NCBI GenBank assembly: GCA_003246295.1
Contig: QKAS01000047.1
Location: forward strand, 1 to 64,000
Length of the DNA: 64,000 bases
DNA from: Clostridia bacterium
Lineage (GTDB): Bacteria > Bacillota > Clostridia > Lachnospirales > Lachnospiraceae
Direction: 5' to 3'
Position numbers and translations under genes: made by a program. The notes beneath the pieces are model-generated. The model was not told where the DNA came from and made no database searches. It saw only the letters and a list, made by a program, of their open reading frames with translations. Shown here piece after piece: positions 26,494-36,380 of this stretch; positions within the stretch are counted from its first letter, which is position 1, and every line of letters starts with the position of its first letter.

Positions 26494-27417
26494 TCATTTC
26501 AGATTAATTGTTAACGAAACTGGAACATGATCTGAAACTTCTTTCTTATACTTTGCATAATCTCCACCACAATACTTCTCAACGGCTGCTACACTGTCTG
26601 CTTTAATGGTAGTACCAGAAAATCTATTGAGATCATATGTAAAATGATCATAGTTATTCGCATAACCACTTTCATTTTGTGGATTCTTAATTGTACTTAA
26701 GTTTTCTTGCACAGTACGTATTATCTTTCCTCTACCATAAGCACTAGGTATTTCAAATACTTCTTCAAGGTAAGGTGACTTGGTAAACGGTCTGTTAAGA
26801 TTCAAATTGAAATCACCTAACAGAATTGTATATGCAGGCATATTATCTCCATACCGTTTATCACTAATCTTGGAATAAATAGTTTCAGCCAATACCCGAA
26901 ATTCATTTTTTCGCATCATTGTTATTCCTAAGTCTACTTCTTCATTTGATGATGAAAACATAATGTGTGCATTAATTAATCTGATTTCAAAAAAAGAACC
27001 CCCTGGTAACCCATTCGGTGTGAATCTTGCATAGTATGGATTTCTTTCTAAAGGAATTTGTCCAGACCCTTTGTCGATGATATACTGATTAAAAATTCGA
27101 GGCTCAAAAGTACGTCTTCCATGTTCAGTAATTGTTTTTATTGGCTGCAGTCGTCTTTTATTCCAGATATAGGCGTATCCTTCAGCTGCCTGTCTATTAA
27201 TTGATGGAGGTTGAGCCCATGCCATCTCCCAATCGAAACCTAATCGAGCCCGAACCATCTCTGCTGCTTTAGGATTAAATACCTCTTGCATTGCAACAAC
27301 ATCATATTTTTCAGTATGAATGATATTTGCAATCTTATCTAAGTCTTTCCTTATTTCCTGATCAGACTGATATGCTGTAAACTTATACATATTAAAGGAA
27401 CCTATCTTATATGACAC
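26494..27417 (-). CDS. Endonuclease/exonuclease/phosphatase (EEP, DNase I-like)
   Basis: 307 residues starting at the GTG at 27417, chosen because GGAGG lies 6 bases upstream; an ATG 7 codons earlier lacks such a site. EEP motifs in order: IGSFNMYKF, VVAMQEVFN (catalytic Glu), INAHIMFSS, ILLGDFNLNLN (catalytic Asp/Asn) and the terminal SDHVPVSL (Asp-His pair). It should hydrolyse phosphodiester bonds in nucleic acid or a nucleotide or lipid headgroup. No signal peptide, so it acts in the cytoplasm. First gene of the six-gene operon. Confidence 0.82.
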   Translation of the reverse strand: MSYKIGSFNMYKFTAYQSDQEIRKDLDKIANIIHTEKYDVVAMQEVFNPKAAEMVRARLGFDWEMAWAQPPSINRQAAEGYAYIWNKRRLQPIKTITEHGRRTFEPRIFNQYIIDKGSGQIPLERNPYYARFTPNGLPGGSFFEIRLINAHIMFSSSNEEVDLGITMMRKNEFRVLAETIYSKISDKRYGDNMPAYTILLGDFNLNLNRPFTKSPYLEEVFEIPSAYGRGKIIRTVQENLSTIKNPQNESGYANNYDHFTYDLNRFSGTTIKADSVAAVEKYCGGDYAKYKKEVSDHVPVSLTINLK

Positions 27418-27511
27418 AGTCAACCTCCAAAAACCCATAAATTTAATATATTATTCTTAACTTATTCATTATAAATCAAATAAGTCAACAATCAGTTAGT
27501 TCAGAGTAATA

Positions 27512-30500
27512 CTATACGGGCATTATATTCAGGCTCATGAGTTCAGCCTGTTTAATTACTATTTCAATTGCACTCTTTGCTTGTTCAGGTGGATACTTAT
27601 ATTTTCGTAACAAATGCTTTATCTGTGTACGCATATAAGCTCTTGCTGATTGCTTCTTATCCCAATCAACTGTCCTGCTCTTTTGAATTAGCGTAGTCAG
27701 CTCATGAGCCATCTCTATCAACGTGGCATCTTCCATATTTCTAAGTACTTCAGGATCAGCAACAAGAGCATCATAAAATGCTAATTCTTCCGGTGATAAA
27801 CCTTTCTCATCACCTGCAGCGTATGCTTCAGTCATTTCTTTAGAAAGATTAAGTAATTCTTCAATAACTTCCGCACTTGTTATCATTCTATTGTTGTAGC
27901 GCTTCAATACATTCTGCATTTTTTCAGAAAAAAGCTGTGATTTAACAAAGCCTGTTCTTGCAAACACTCTGATATTATCTTCTAACAAACTACGCAGCAA
28001 TTCCGCTGCTATATTTTTATGCTTCATTCTTCTAACTTGATCCATGTATTCGTCTGACAATAATGAGATTTCTGGATTCTTCTGACCAGATTTTTCAAAA
28101 ATATTTACTACCCCATCCTGTTCAATTGCTTGTTCCAGCATCTTCATAACACGTGCATTAATCTCATTGGATGTAATCTTACCTTTACCACCAACTTTGC
28201 AAAGACCAGCTTTTACACATTTGAAGAATTCTATCTCTTTCTTATCATGTTCGTCCATAAGACTTCGACATAACGTCTCTGCTTGACTTAATGCCGTTGC
28301 TTCCTTAATGTATTCTTTTGCTTCATCTTCTTCAAATCCCAGTGCATGATCTACACCATCAGCAATTGCTTTTAATCGTTTTACATCAGATTCTCCAAAA
28401 AAACCATTATAATTAAAGCCATAAAACATATCTCTCATAACTTCCAGCTTTGCCATAGCGATAGAGTATGCTATTCCAAGATCTGGAACTTTGTCCTGAT
28501 CACGTTTTGTATACTGATTTAAAGCCTCCTTAAGTTCTGCAGCCATACCAATATAGTCAACAATTAACCCTGCTTCTTTATCCTGATATACTCTGTTTAC
28601 ACGGGCTATCGCCTGCATCAATGTATGACCCTTCATAGGTTTATCAATGTACATGGTTGCCATAGATGGAACATCAAATCCTGTTAACCACATGTCTACA
28701 ACAATGGCTATTTTAAAGTCGCTGTTGTTGTCTTTAAATTCAATCATTAAACCATCTCGATATGCTTTATTCCCAATCATATCATGCCAATCTTCTGGGT
28801 CCTGATTACTTGACGTCAATACTACCTTGACTTTTTTATCCCATTCTGGACGTTTTTCTAATAGTGTCTTATATAAGTTGATTGCAATTCGACGAGTCAT
28901 ACAGACAATCATTGCTTTACCCGTTAAAACATATTGACGGTCCTCATAGTGACAAATGATATCTTCTGCAAGCATATTCAAACGTTCAGGTGATCCAACA
29001 ATCGCTTCTATACTCGAAAGATCAGCTTTTGATTTTTCAATTTCAACTTCTGTAGACTCTCCAACTAATTCTGCATATTTTTTATCTATTTGTTTTAACA
29101 CTTCCTCATTAAGTTTGAGTTTAGGTGTTCTGTTTTCATAATAAATCGGTACAGTCGCACCATCATCCACCGCCTGCGTCATATCGTAAATATCTATATA
29201 TTTACCAAAGACCTCTATTGTGGATTTATCCTTCATATCAATTGGTGTTCCTGTAAAGCCAATAAAGGTAGCATTTGGAAGTGCATCACGCATATGTTTT
29301 GCCATTCCATATTTCCATTCACCTGTTTCTCTGTTGAGTTTTGCTTCCATACCATACTGTGAACGATGTGCTTCATCTGCCATGAAGATGATATTACTGC
29401 GATCGTTTATAATATCATTACCTTCTTCGAACTTTTGTATGGTTGTAAATATAATTCCTCCAGCCTTTACTTTTAAAAGTTCTTTTAAATGATCTCTACT
29501 TTCAGCCTGTTTTGGTGTCTGACGTAATAGTAACTTCGAGCTTGCACTAAATGTTCCAAAGAGCTGATTATCAAGATCATTGCGATCGGTAAGTACAACA
29601 ATAGTTGGATTTTCGAATTCCGGATCACTTACAACAATACCGGAATAAAAAACCATAGACAAACTTTTGCCACTACCCTGTGTATGCCAAACAACACCGA
29701 CCTTTCGACTCTTTTCCATTAATGCAGTCCTGGTGCTCTCCACTGCTTTACGAACTGCAAAGTACTGATGATACCCAGCCAAAACTTTTACAGTTTTTCC
29801 CTGAATATCCTGAAACACTATAAAGTTACGGATGATATCCAGTAAACGTTCTTTCGGAAACATACCATTCAACGCCACCGTAAAAAAATCTGTTACGTTT
29901 TCTGTGGGTTTTTCTCCGTCCTCAGATTTCCACGCCATGTAGCGAGTATAGTCTGATGTTATCGTGCCAACCCTGGTATCAATACCATCACTGATAACAT
30001 TGAAGGCATTATAATGAAACAAGGTAGGAATATCCAACTGATAGTTCTTAACTTGCATATATGCCTGCTCAACTGTTGTATTATCTTTGGACATGTTTTT
30101 TAATTCAAATAGAACCATAGGAATACCATTGATGAATACTAAAATGTCTGGGCGCTTATTTTTATACTCAATAATGGTATACTGATTTATGACCTTAAAA
30201 TCGTTTGAAGATGGATTCTCAAAATCTATAAGTTTAACCGTAAAAGTACGATTTTCATTATCTTTTTGATATGGTACAGGCACACCTTCAACAATATATT
30301 TATGAAAGGATGCATTTAGGTCCTCAGTTCTTAAAAGCCCTAAATCCTTTATTTCCTTATAAGTTTCAGAAATAATTTCCTGTGTTATTCCTGGGTTAAT
30401 CTTTAATATTGAAGCACGGAAACAGTCTTCCAGGATTACTTCATGAAAGTCCCGATTGATTTCCGGACCATATAGATATTCATAGCCCTTTTCTTGAAGT

Positions 30501-30544
30501 TCTGAAATGATTGCTTGTTCCAGTGTATTTTCATTAACCGACAT
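27512..30544 (-). CDS. hsdR: Type I restriction enzyme R subunit (HsdR)
   Basis: About 1010 residues, normal for HsdR. The N-terminal nuclease domain contains DILVFINGIPMVLFELKN (D...ExK). The SF2 translocase has Walker A WHTQGSGKSLSM, motif II MADEAHRSQYG, TFIGFTGTPID (motif III) and VDMWLTGFDVPSM (motif V) with ARVNRVY (motif VI). A C-terminal helical domain binds the methylase core. It cuts unmodified DNA after translocation. I prefer the ATG of MSVNENTLEQAI at 30544; the frame is open to 30595, overlapping the 249-aa gene. Confidence 0.93.
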   Translation of the reverse strand: MSVNENTLEQAIISELQEKGYEYLYGPEINRDFHEVILEDCFRASILKINPGITQEIISETYKEIKDLGLLRTEDLNASFHKYIVEGVPVPYQKDNENRTFTVKLIDFENPSSNDFKVINQYTIIEYKNKRPDILVFINGIPMVLFELKNMSKDNTTVEQAYMQVKNYQLDIPTLFHYNAFNVISDGIDTRVGTITSDYTRYMAWKSEDGEKPTENVTDFFTVALNGMFPKERLLDIIRNFIVFQDIQGKTVKVLAGYHQYFAVRKAVESTRTALMEKSRKVGVVWHTQGSGKSLSMVFYSGIVVSDPEFENPTIVVLTDRNDLDNQLFGTFSASSKLLLRQTPKQAESRDHLKELLKVKAGGIIFTTIQKFEEGNDIINDRSNIIFMADEAHRSQYGMEAKLNRETGEWKYGMAKHMRDALPNATFIGFTGTPIDMKDKSTIEVFGKYIDIYDMTQAVDDGATVPIYYENRTPKLKLNEEVLKQIDKKYAELVGESTEVEIEKSKADLSSIEAIVGSPERLNMLAEDIICHYEDRQYVLTGKAMIVCMTRRIAINLYKTLLEKRPEWDKKVKVVLTSSNQDPEDWHDMIGNKAYRDGLMIEFKDNNSDFKIAIVVDMWLTGFDVPSMATMYIDKPMKGHTLMQAIARVNRVYQDKEAGLIVDYIGMAAELKEALNQYTKRDQDKVPDLGIAYSIAMAKLEVMRDMFYGFNYNGFFGESDVKRLKAIADGVDHALGFEEDEAKEYIKEATALSQAETLCRSLMDEHDKKEIEFFKCVKAGLCKVGGKGKITSNEINARVMKMLEQAIEQDGVVNIFEKSGQKNPEISLLSDEYMDQVRRMKHKNIAAELLRSLLEDNIRVFARTGFVKSQLFSEKMQNVLKRYNNRMITSAEVIEELLNLSKEMTEAYAAGDEKGLSPEELAFYDALVADPEVLRNMEDATLIEMAHELTTLIQKSRTVDWDKKQSARAYMRTQIKHLLRKYKYPPEQAKSAIEIVIKQAELMSLNIMPV

Positions 30545-30594
30545 TGTTTCTCTACCTTTCATATTTCCAGTCATCCAGTACCCTTCTGACAGCA

Positions 30595-31344
30595 TTACAA
30601 TTCTAATTCAGTAAACAATTTACTCCAATTCTTGTTACTCACAAAACCATCAATGCCTTCGCATATAGTATACTGATGCTCTGGTCTGATAAAAAACAGA
30701 TAATCTCTAACACTATACCTATTAAATCTTAATACTCTTAATAATACCTCCGGATCAATTACGGACACTACTTCCTTAAACCTGGCAAAATAATCTGATT
30801 CTTTGCTACGGTCACGATGATTATAACAGATCACCGACTTCCCTCGATCAATCATATCTTTAATCTCATCAACAAAAACATACTTAACACTATCTTTTCC
30901 CACATAACTTAATGACCTTGTTTCAATTCCATTATCTGGGTCACAGAATATTAGATCACATTTTTTTAGTGCATCCATGCTACTTTGAAACCATTCTTTA
31001 CGAACCTTAAGTCTTTTATCTCTTCCTTCAGGACTTAAAGCCATTATATGGTCAACATTCAAAATTTCGTCATACATGATTGTATCTGCATATCTAGGAA
31101 GTGCAGATAATTCATTAACATTTCTTCGCCCTTGAATGATACATTCATGCAAGTAATTGTGTAATTCCCTATCGCACGCAAAAAAATCTTGTTTATTAAA
31201 GTAATCAACAAATTTTCCATCTGTCTTCGTATCATTTTCCGTCAAATACCAATTTATTCCAATATTAATCTGTCTGTTTGAAAAATAGCTCAACATTCCA
31301 TACTTTCCAAAATCGCCAACATCTGCAAAATACTGATTTTTCAT
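30595..31344 (-). CDS. Protein of unknown function between hsdM and hsdR
   Basis: 249 residues. It opens with MKNQYFADVGDFGKYGML, then WYLTENDTKTDGKFVDYF, and has a central LIFCDPDNGIETRS followed by VICYNHRDRSKESDYF. The DPDNG stretch after a hydrophobic strand recalls methyltransferase or TcmP-like folds, but I cannot assign it. It occupies the position where the specificity gene hsdS normally lies and has none of the target-recognition architecture (too short, no two repeats). Its end meets the hsdR frame at 30595. Confidence 0.65.
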   Translation of the reverse strand: MKNQYFADVGDFGKYGMLSYFSNRQINIGINWYLTENDTKTDGKFVDYFNKQDFFACDRELHNYLHECIIQGRRNVNELSALPRYADTIMYDEILNVDHIMALSPEGRDKRLKVRKEWFQSSMDALKKCDLIFCDPDNGIETRSLSYVGKDSVKYVFVDEIKDMIDRGKSVICYNHRDRSKESDYFARFKEVVSVIDPEVLLRVLRFNRYSVRDYLFFIRPEHQYTICEGIDGFVSNKNWSKLFTELEL

Positions 31345-31482
31345 ATTAGGAAACTCCTTCTAAAAGCCTAATAGCGCATTATTGCCTTAATTTCAATATT
31401 CCAATAACACAAAGACAATCTTTTACAAATAACCCTATCCAATTATTTCTCTTCATTGAGTATCATACAATAGTCTGATTTA

Positions 31483-33153
31483 TCAGTTACTATTATATCC
31501 AAATTGTCTTGTTTTCAGTGTTTCTTTCCACCAGGATTCTCTCGCAATGATGACATGATCATCAATTTTAGCATTATAGTTTTCTATAATGGAATATTGA
31601 AAATTATTCTTTACATATTCAAAACCCTGCTTTTCCACCAACTCAACTAATTCCTTGTTTCCACCATGTCCATTTTTTATATAACTCTTCCACCTAGATA
31701 AAAGCATTTCTGTATACAGTTCTGATGTAAGTCTTGTCATCTTTTCTTCGAATGGTTCACCATCATCTTCCTGTTCTTCTATACCAACATATCTACCAGG
31801 AGTTAAGATATAATCTTGTTCTGCAACTTCTTCCAGTGTTGCGCTCTTACAGAATCCCTGAATATTTTCATACTCTTTGCCATGTCTCCAATTTTGATAT
31901 GTAGAAGCAATCTTTTGAATATCATCTTCTGATAGTTCTCTGACCTTTCGATCGACCATAAATCCAAGATTACGTGCATCTATAAAAAGTATTTTCCCTT
32001 TTGCTTCATCAGTCTTTCCCTTTCTCATTATCCAAAGAGAAACCGGAATCCCTGTTGAATAAAAAAGCTGACCTGGCATAGAAACAATACATTCTACAAC
32101 ATCACCTTTTATCATATTTTTTCTAATTTCACCCTCATTGGATGTATTAGAGCTTAATGAACCATTTGCTAATACGGTGCCTGCAACGCCTCCAACTGGG
32201 CTCAAATGATGGAGCATGTGTTGCAACCAAGCATAGTTTGCATTACCAACTGGCGGAACACCAAAAGCCCATCTAACATCATCCTGTAATCTTTCACCAC
32301 CCCAGTCTGAGATATTAAAAGGAGGATTTGCCAATATATAATTTGCTTTTAAAGTTCTATGTTGATCATCATGGAATGAATCTGCATTATGCTTTCCAAG
32401 GTTGGCTTCCAGCCCTCTAAGTGCAAGATTCATTTTTGCTAATTTCCATGTGGTAGGATTGCTCTCCTGTCCAAAAATAGAGATGTCCCTTATATTACCC
32501 TGATGTTCCTTTACAAAGCGTGCAGACTGACAAAACATTCCACCAGATCCACAAGCCGGATCAAAAATTTGTCCTTCAAAAGGCTCAATCATATCAACTA
32601 ACGTGCGCACAATACAGGATGGAGTATAGAATTCTCCACCCAACTTACCTTCAGCTGAAGCAAACTTCCCTAAAAAATATTCATATACTCTACCCAGAAT
32701 ATCTCTTTCCTGTGCCGCGGTCGTCCCTACGTCAATATTTGTAAACATGGTCACTAATTCACCAAGACGAGTTTTATTCAACTCTCTACGTGAATAATTT
32801 TTTGTGAGAATTCCTTTTAGTGTATCATTTTCTCTTTCAATCGCTTCCATCGCTTTGTCAATAATCTCACCAATGTCTGTACTGGTAGCATGGGCTTTAA
32901 TATTATCCCATCTTGCATCCTTTGGTACCCAGAAAATGTTGTCTGCAACGTATTCATCACGATCTTCCTCGTCGCCATAACCCTCAGCCAATAACTGCTC
33001 GTATTTTTCTTTAAATGAATCAGATACATATTTTAGGAAAATCAAGCCCAAAACAACATGTTTATATTCAGCTGCATCCATGTTAGATCGTAATTTATCG
33101 GCTGCCTGCCATAATTGTTCCTCAAAACCTACATTCGTTGTTCCTATAGCCAT
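31483..33153 (-). CDS. hsdM: Type I DNA methyltransferase subunit (HsdM)
   Basis: 556 residues. The N-terminal helical domain ([33 protein letters not shown]) precedes the N6-adenine methylase domain with [18 protein letters not shown], motif [11 protein letters not shown] and motif [16 protein letters not shown]. It modifies host DNA as part of an M2S complex. The last about 80 residues ([19 protein letters not shown] to TRQFGYNSN) do not look like a usual HsdM end. With hsdS missing next door, a deletion joining hsdM to another gene is possible. A strong terminator lies upstream at 33238. Confidence 0.9.
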   Translation of the reverse strand: MAIGTTNVGFEEQLWQAADKLRSNMDAAEYKHVVLGLIFLKYVSDSFKEKYEQLLAEGYGDEEDRDEYVADNIFWVPKDARWDNIKAHATSTDIGEIIDKAMEAIERENDTLKGILTKNYSRRELNKTRLGELVTMFTNIDVGTTAAQERDILGRVYEYFLGKFASAEGKLGGEFYTPSCIVRTLVDMIEPFEGQIFDPACGSGGMFCQSARFVKEHQGNIRDISIFGQESNPTTWKLAKMNLALRGLEANLGKHNADSFHDDQHRTLKANYILANPPFNISDWGGERLQDDVRWAFGVPPVGNANYAWLQHMLHHLSPVGGVAGTVLANGSLSSNTSNEGEIRKNMIKGDVVECIVSMPGQLFYSTGIPVSLWIMRKGKTDEAKGKILFIDARNLGFMVDRKVRELSEDDIQKIASTYQNWRHGKEYENIQGFCKSATLEEVAEQDYILTPGRYVGIEEQEDDGEPFEEKMTRLTSELYTEMLLSRWKSYIKNGHGGNKELVELVEKQGFEYVKNNFQYSIIENYNAKIDDHVIIARESWWKETLKTRQFGYNSN

Positions 33154-33237
33154 AATCTAAAACCTCCAGTTTTCAATACTTCAATATTTCAAATACTACC
33201 ACCTTATGTGTCCATTTTAGCGTACTTGCATAAAAAA

Positions 33238-33261
33238 ACAGCCAAAGATACCCTTGGCTGT
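33238..33261 (-). terminator. Terminator upstream of hsdM
   Basis: ACAGCCAA and TTGGCTGT pair around a short loop; on the minus strand a T-run follows. It isolates hsdM from anything transcribed from 33.3-33.6 kb. Confidence 0.75.
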
Positions 33262-33341
33262 GATTATACATTACTCAAAATGGCTTGGTTGCGGTAGAAT
33301 CAGTACAATTTCAAAGTGGAACTCACTAATTTTGCCTTAAT

Positions 33342-33416
33342 AACAGTCTTTTGCAAGTAATATTAATAATGCATCTATCCAGTCCAATTCAAAACACCTG
33401 TTAATATTCTATCATA
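33342..33416. repeat. brxA-edge repeat, copy 2
   Basis: Matches 1938-2011 with about three differences. Here only the first about 15 codons of the brxA fragment survive, followed by unrelated sequence. With the longer duplication beginning at 33733, it shows that this region and the 2-7 kb region descend from one arrangement. Confidence 0.85.
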
Positions 33417-33569
33417 CAATTTTTAAGAATACATTATATTTTCGAATAAAATACTTAATCTGAAGCTAAAATTTAAAATTCTATCCTTCTTTCATTAATA
33501 AAAAATTCTTAAAATAATGCTTCTATACTATATACATAGAATAAAGTATTATACTTGGGTAGCTAACAA

Positions 33570-33602
33570 ATTGGAGACAGCAAGTAACTGTCTCCAATTT
33601 TA
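33570..33602 (-). terminator. Terminator after the 98-aa gene
   Basis: AAATTGGAGACAG pairs perfectly with CTGTCTCCAATTT (13-base stem, 7-base loop), just downstream of the stop at 33608. U-tracts are short, so termination strength is uncertain. Confidence 0.7.
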
Positions 33603-33607
33603 CAATT

Positions 33608-33904
33608 CTATTCAATTTCTTTACTAACAAAATTATAAATATATGAATCCTTTGTTTCTATAAATGGACTATCACCAAAGATACCCGCTTCACGCATTTT
33701 GCCAATCACTTCCTTATCATTACAAATTTTGTTGTTCAGCTCAATAATATTGTGACAACCAAGTAATTTTTCAGGAATTTGTCGTGTGATCACAACTTTT
33801 CCAAATCCCAGGATCATTACATTGACATCCTGTGCACCCTCCAGTAATTTAAAACCATTAAATATCATTGAGTCGTTATTGATTTTTAAAATATTTCTTT
33901 CCAT
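33608..33904 (-). CDS. Small protein of the XRE module, copy 2
   Basis: 98 residues of unknown function. Residues 1-63 match the 82-aa protein at 5669-5917; the tail here (DKEVIGKMREAGIFGDSPF, ETKDSYIYNFVSKE) is different and looks like the natural end, because the frame carries on without a break. Divergent from the XRE gene at 34265. Partner or target of that regulator by position. Confidence 0.58.
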   Translation of the reverse strand: MERNILKINNDSMIFNGFKLLEGAQDVNVMILGFGKVVITRQIPEKLLGCHNIIELNNKICNDKEVIGKMREAGIFGDSPFIETKDSYIYNFVSKEIE

Positions 33905-34177
33905 TATATTTATTTCCCTTTCTGTGAAAAATGTTGTTAACTATATTTGTTATATAGCTACATGATTTATATTGTCAGCATTTTGAAATTTTTTATGTAG
34001 ATCCTTAAAATAAATGTGCATTTTTGATACAATTGAAAATCTTTTCTTAGTTTTCCGGAATTACCTATTATTAATTTGGATACTTCTTCAGCGCTGGCGA
34101 ATGCCTGTTCTCATTGAGAAAAATGAGATGATGTGATATTTTAAAAAGGATTAATCAATTACCTTAATTATATTATA

Positions 34178-34258
34178 TCTGCGTTATTGCAGATTGTCAA
34201 CCTTTATGATACATTTTATAATATAATTCTGCATATTCGCATATCCAGATATTGGAGG
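34178..34258 (+). promoter_or_regulatory. XRE promoter, copy 2, with one decayed operator
   Basis: TTGTCA (34194-34199), 17 bases, TATAAT (34217-34222) and GGAGG (34254-34258) are all kept. The upstream palindrome TCTGCGTTATTGCAGA (34178-34193) is identical to copy 1, but the downstream one has decayed to TCTGCATATTCGCATA (34228-34243). Confidence 0.75.
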
Positions 34259-34264
34259 TACTTT

Positions 34265-34696
34265 ATGGATTCTATTGGATCACGTATAAAAAATCTGAGA
34301 AAAGAATATAAACTTACCCAGCAAGAGTTAGGGGATATTGTTGGCTTACATGGAACAAATATCGGCAGAATTGAAAATGGAAGTGTTCTTCCGGATGCCG
34401 GAGTTATTTTAAAAATATCGACTCATTTTAATGTATCCTGCGACTTTCTAATTTCTGGCAAACAAGAACTATCCATTCCTATTAAAGATATTGAAGAAGT
34501 TCAGAATGGAACATACGCACCAGATTCTAGCGCTGATGTAACAGAAAAACTGATATCTCCAAACGATATTACAAAAGCTACCAATGAAAAAGAGGAACTT
34601 TTAATTCAAGCATTTAGGCTGCTATCTGAACATGATAAAAATGAACTTTATAATTTTTTGTTAAAGAAAGTCGCTGATATAGTTGCAAAAAGTTGA
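34265..34696 (+). CDS. XRE-family transcriptional regulator, copy 2
   Basis: 143 residues from the ATG at 34265, fixed by GGAGG six bases upstream; the frame is open further 5' without a site. The HTH domain is essentially identical to copy 1 (one Phe/Leu change near residue 51). The linker differs (VQNGTYAPDSSADVTEK). The C-terminal helix LIQAFRLLSEHDKNELYNFL is conserved. It converges with the GHKL-nuclease gene and diverges from the 98-aa gene. Confidence 0.88.
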   Translation: MDSIGSRIKNLRKEYKLTQQELGDIVGLHGTNIGRIENGSVLPDAGVILKISTHFNVSCDFLISGKQELSIPIKDIEEVQNGTYAPDSSADVTEKLISPNDITKATNEKEELLIQAFRLLSEHDKNELYNFLLKKVADIVAKS

Positions 34697-34816
34697 ATCT
34701 ATTACCGAATGCATTTTGCCTTATTGCAACTTGTTTTATCCAATTACCATCAATTTCCAAAACCACTTTTGTGAGGATCATTCGTGAATCCTATTGAAAA
34801 GTCATTGATGAGACCT

Positions 34817-34853
34817 TGAGAGGTCAGTCCAATTGACCTCTCAGTCATTTTTT
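34817..34853 (+). terminator. Terminator between XRE and GHKL genes
   Basis: TGAGAGGTCA and TGACCTCTCA form a perfect 10-base stem (34817-34843), followed by TCATTTTTT on the plus strand. It ends the XRE transcript before the convergent gene. Confidence 0.85.
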
Positions 34854-34901
34854 ATATATGTGATTATTCCGATCTCATTTATCAGAAATCTGAATTGCCA
34901 T

Positions 34902-36380
34902 TTAATAATATTTGTCCAGTTCCTCCATATCAGGTGGACCAACAATATTGAACTCATCCAGACTTACAAACTTGATATTTTTACGATGTTTTTCATTAAT
35001 AAAGTTAATTGCTTCCTCTCCCCCTGTGGAAATATCTTTTCCTAAGATATACCCATTCTCAATGTCTCCCATATCCATGTATGCAAACAACTGATATACA
35101 TCCAGTCCATTAATCTGTTGCGTCTTGATTTCCCAGGCTTCACCGTCTGCCAGAATGTCCACCTTGCCATTAAGTTTTCCAACTGTATATTCGCTGACTA
35201 CATTTTTCTTGCTATAGACTACCGATGTTTTGAATATATTCACCAATCTGTCTCTCAAGAGGTTCTCCGGCAGCTCGTCTGGATAAGTTTTCTTTTCAAG
35301 GTACCTTTTTTCTTCCAATATTTCCTTTATTTTTTCCATCAGCTCTCTATATGCCCGATCAGAAACGATTGCATTTTTTGTAATCGCTGTCGTGAATCCT
35401 GATAACAGATTAATTTCTCCTCTTATCAGATTGTAACAATTGTGTCTGGTATTGATTAATTTTATCTCACTCAGCTGATGAAAATTTATGACTCTGTCAT
35501 TTTTTAGGATATCGAATCCCTGTCTGCTGATGCTAACATAATAAGGATGATAACTCTTTACCTTTTCCATACCGATCGTTTCATATTCAGAGTCGTTTGG
35601 CGCATATCCAAACGTAATTTCCGCCTTCCAGTCGTTTCCAGTCAGTATTTTTTTCTCAATGACGGGTTTATTGTTTCTAAGATTTGGATGAAAATAGATA
35701 GGCGCAACGGGTTGAACCATCCACTCTCTTATTGTTTCCGGATATCCGTTCTGATCCTTTTTATCTGCTGAAAGCATGCGAAAGTTTATTCTGACTTCCG
35801 GCTGTTCTCCTGACAAGTATCTTCTGTATCGTGCACCTAAATATGGAATGAGGTACTTTGTATAATACTGCTGACCCTTTTCCACGATATCTTTCAGATT
35901 TTTAATGCATATTTCCGTACCATGCTCCCATGCCACATCGCAGTTCAGCGGAGTCACATTTCCAAATTTGAATTCTGTGATCACAGTTGCAGGATTCGTC
36001 GCTTCTGTTTTTGTCGCTAAATAAGACAGCTCCCCAAGACCCGCAATTGCCTGTTTCATCCCCATTCCATGTTCATTTAAAGTTTTTCCTCCAGAATTCC
36101 AGGCCGGAGAAATAGCACTTGCGATCTCATCAAATGCAATGCCTTTCGCATTATCCCTGACAATCAGAACCTGTTCTTTTTTATTATCCTCTGACATTAC
36201 CAACTCAACCTCTATCAGCAGCTTCTCATTCGGGATACGTGCTGCAATGCTGTCATCAATCAGTTCCGACAACAGATCAAGGTAATTATATGTGTTATTT
36301 CCAAGTTCCCTGAATATGTTATTTGTCGGTTCCACTGTAAAAGTGTTTTCATTATTATTACATTTTTTTAAATCTATCAT
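34902..36380 (-). CDS. GHKL ATPase with PD-(D/E)XK nuclease C-terminus
   Basis: 492 residues from the ATG at 36380, which has AAAGGAG 5 bases upstream. The frame continues into repA, but this internal site marks the real start. A Bergerat-fold ATPase occupies residues about 20-200: N-box LLSELIDDSIAA (E39/D43), DNAKGI (76-81) and HGMGMKQAIAG (104-113), as in MORC/Hsp90-like ATPases. The C-terminal about 90 residues contain GKVDILADGEAWEIKT, with D408 and E417-I-K419 of a PD-(D/E)XK nuclease. This fits an ATP-gated nuclease, plausibly anti-phage or anti-plasmid. Its 3' end is duplicated at 6812. Confidence 0.75.
   Translation of the reverse strand: MIDLKKCNNNENTFTVEPTNNIFRELGNNTYNYLDLLSELIDDSIAARIPNEKLLIEVELVMSEDNKKEQVLIVRDNAKGIAFDEIASAISPAWNSGGKTLNEHGMGMKQAIAGLGELSYLATKTEATNPATVITEFKFGNVTPLNCDVAWEHGTEICIKNLKDIVEKGQQYYTKYLIPYLGARYRRYLSGEQPEVRINFRMLSADKKDQNGYPETIREWMVQPVAPIYFHPNLRNNKPVIEKKILTGNDWKAEITFGYAPNDSEYETIGMEKVKSYHPYYVSISRQGFDILKNDRVINFHQLSEIKLINTRHNCYNLIRGEINLLSGFTTAITKNAIVSDRAYRELMEKIKEILEEKRYLEKKTYPDELPENLLRDRLVNIFKTSVVYSKKNVVSEYTVGKLNGKVDILADGEAWEIKTQQINGLDVYQLFAYMDMGDIENGYILGKDISTGGEEAINFINEKHRKNIKFVSLDEFNIVGPPDMEELDKYY

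Larger units (their letters stand above)
33733..35074. repeat. Large duplication, copy 2 (with 5726-6986)
   Basis: Same content as copy 1, but here the small ORF is longer and the GHKL-nuclease gene is complete, so copy 2 is probably nearer the ancestral arrangement. About 90 bases after the XRE stop (34700-34800) are absent from copy 1. Confidence 0.85.
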
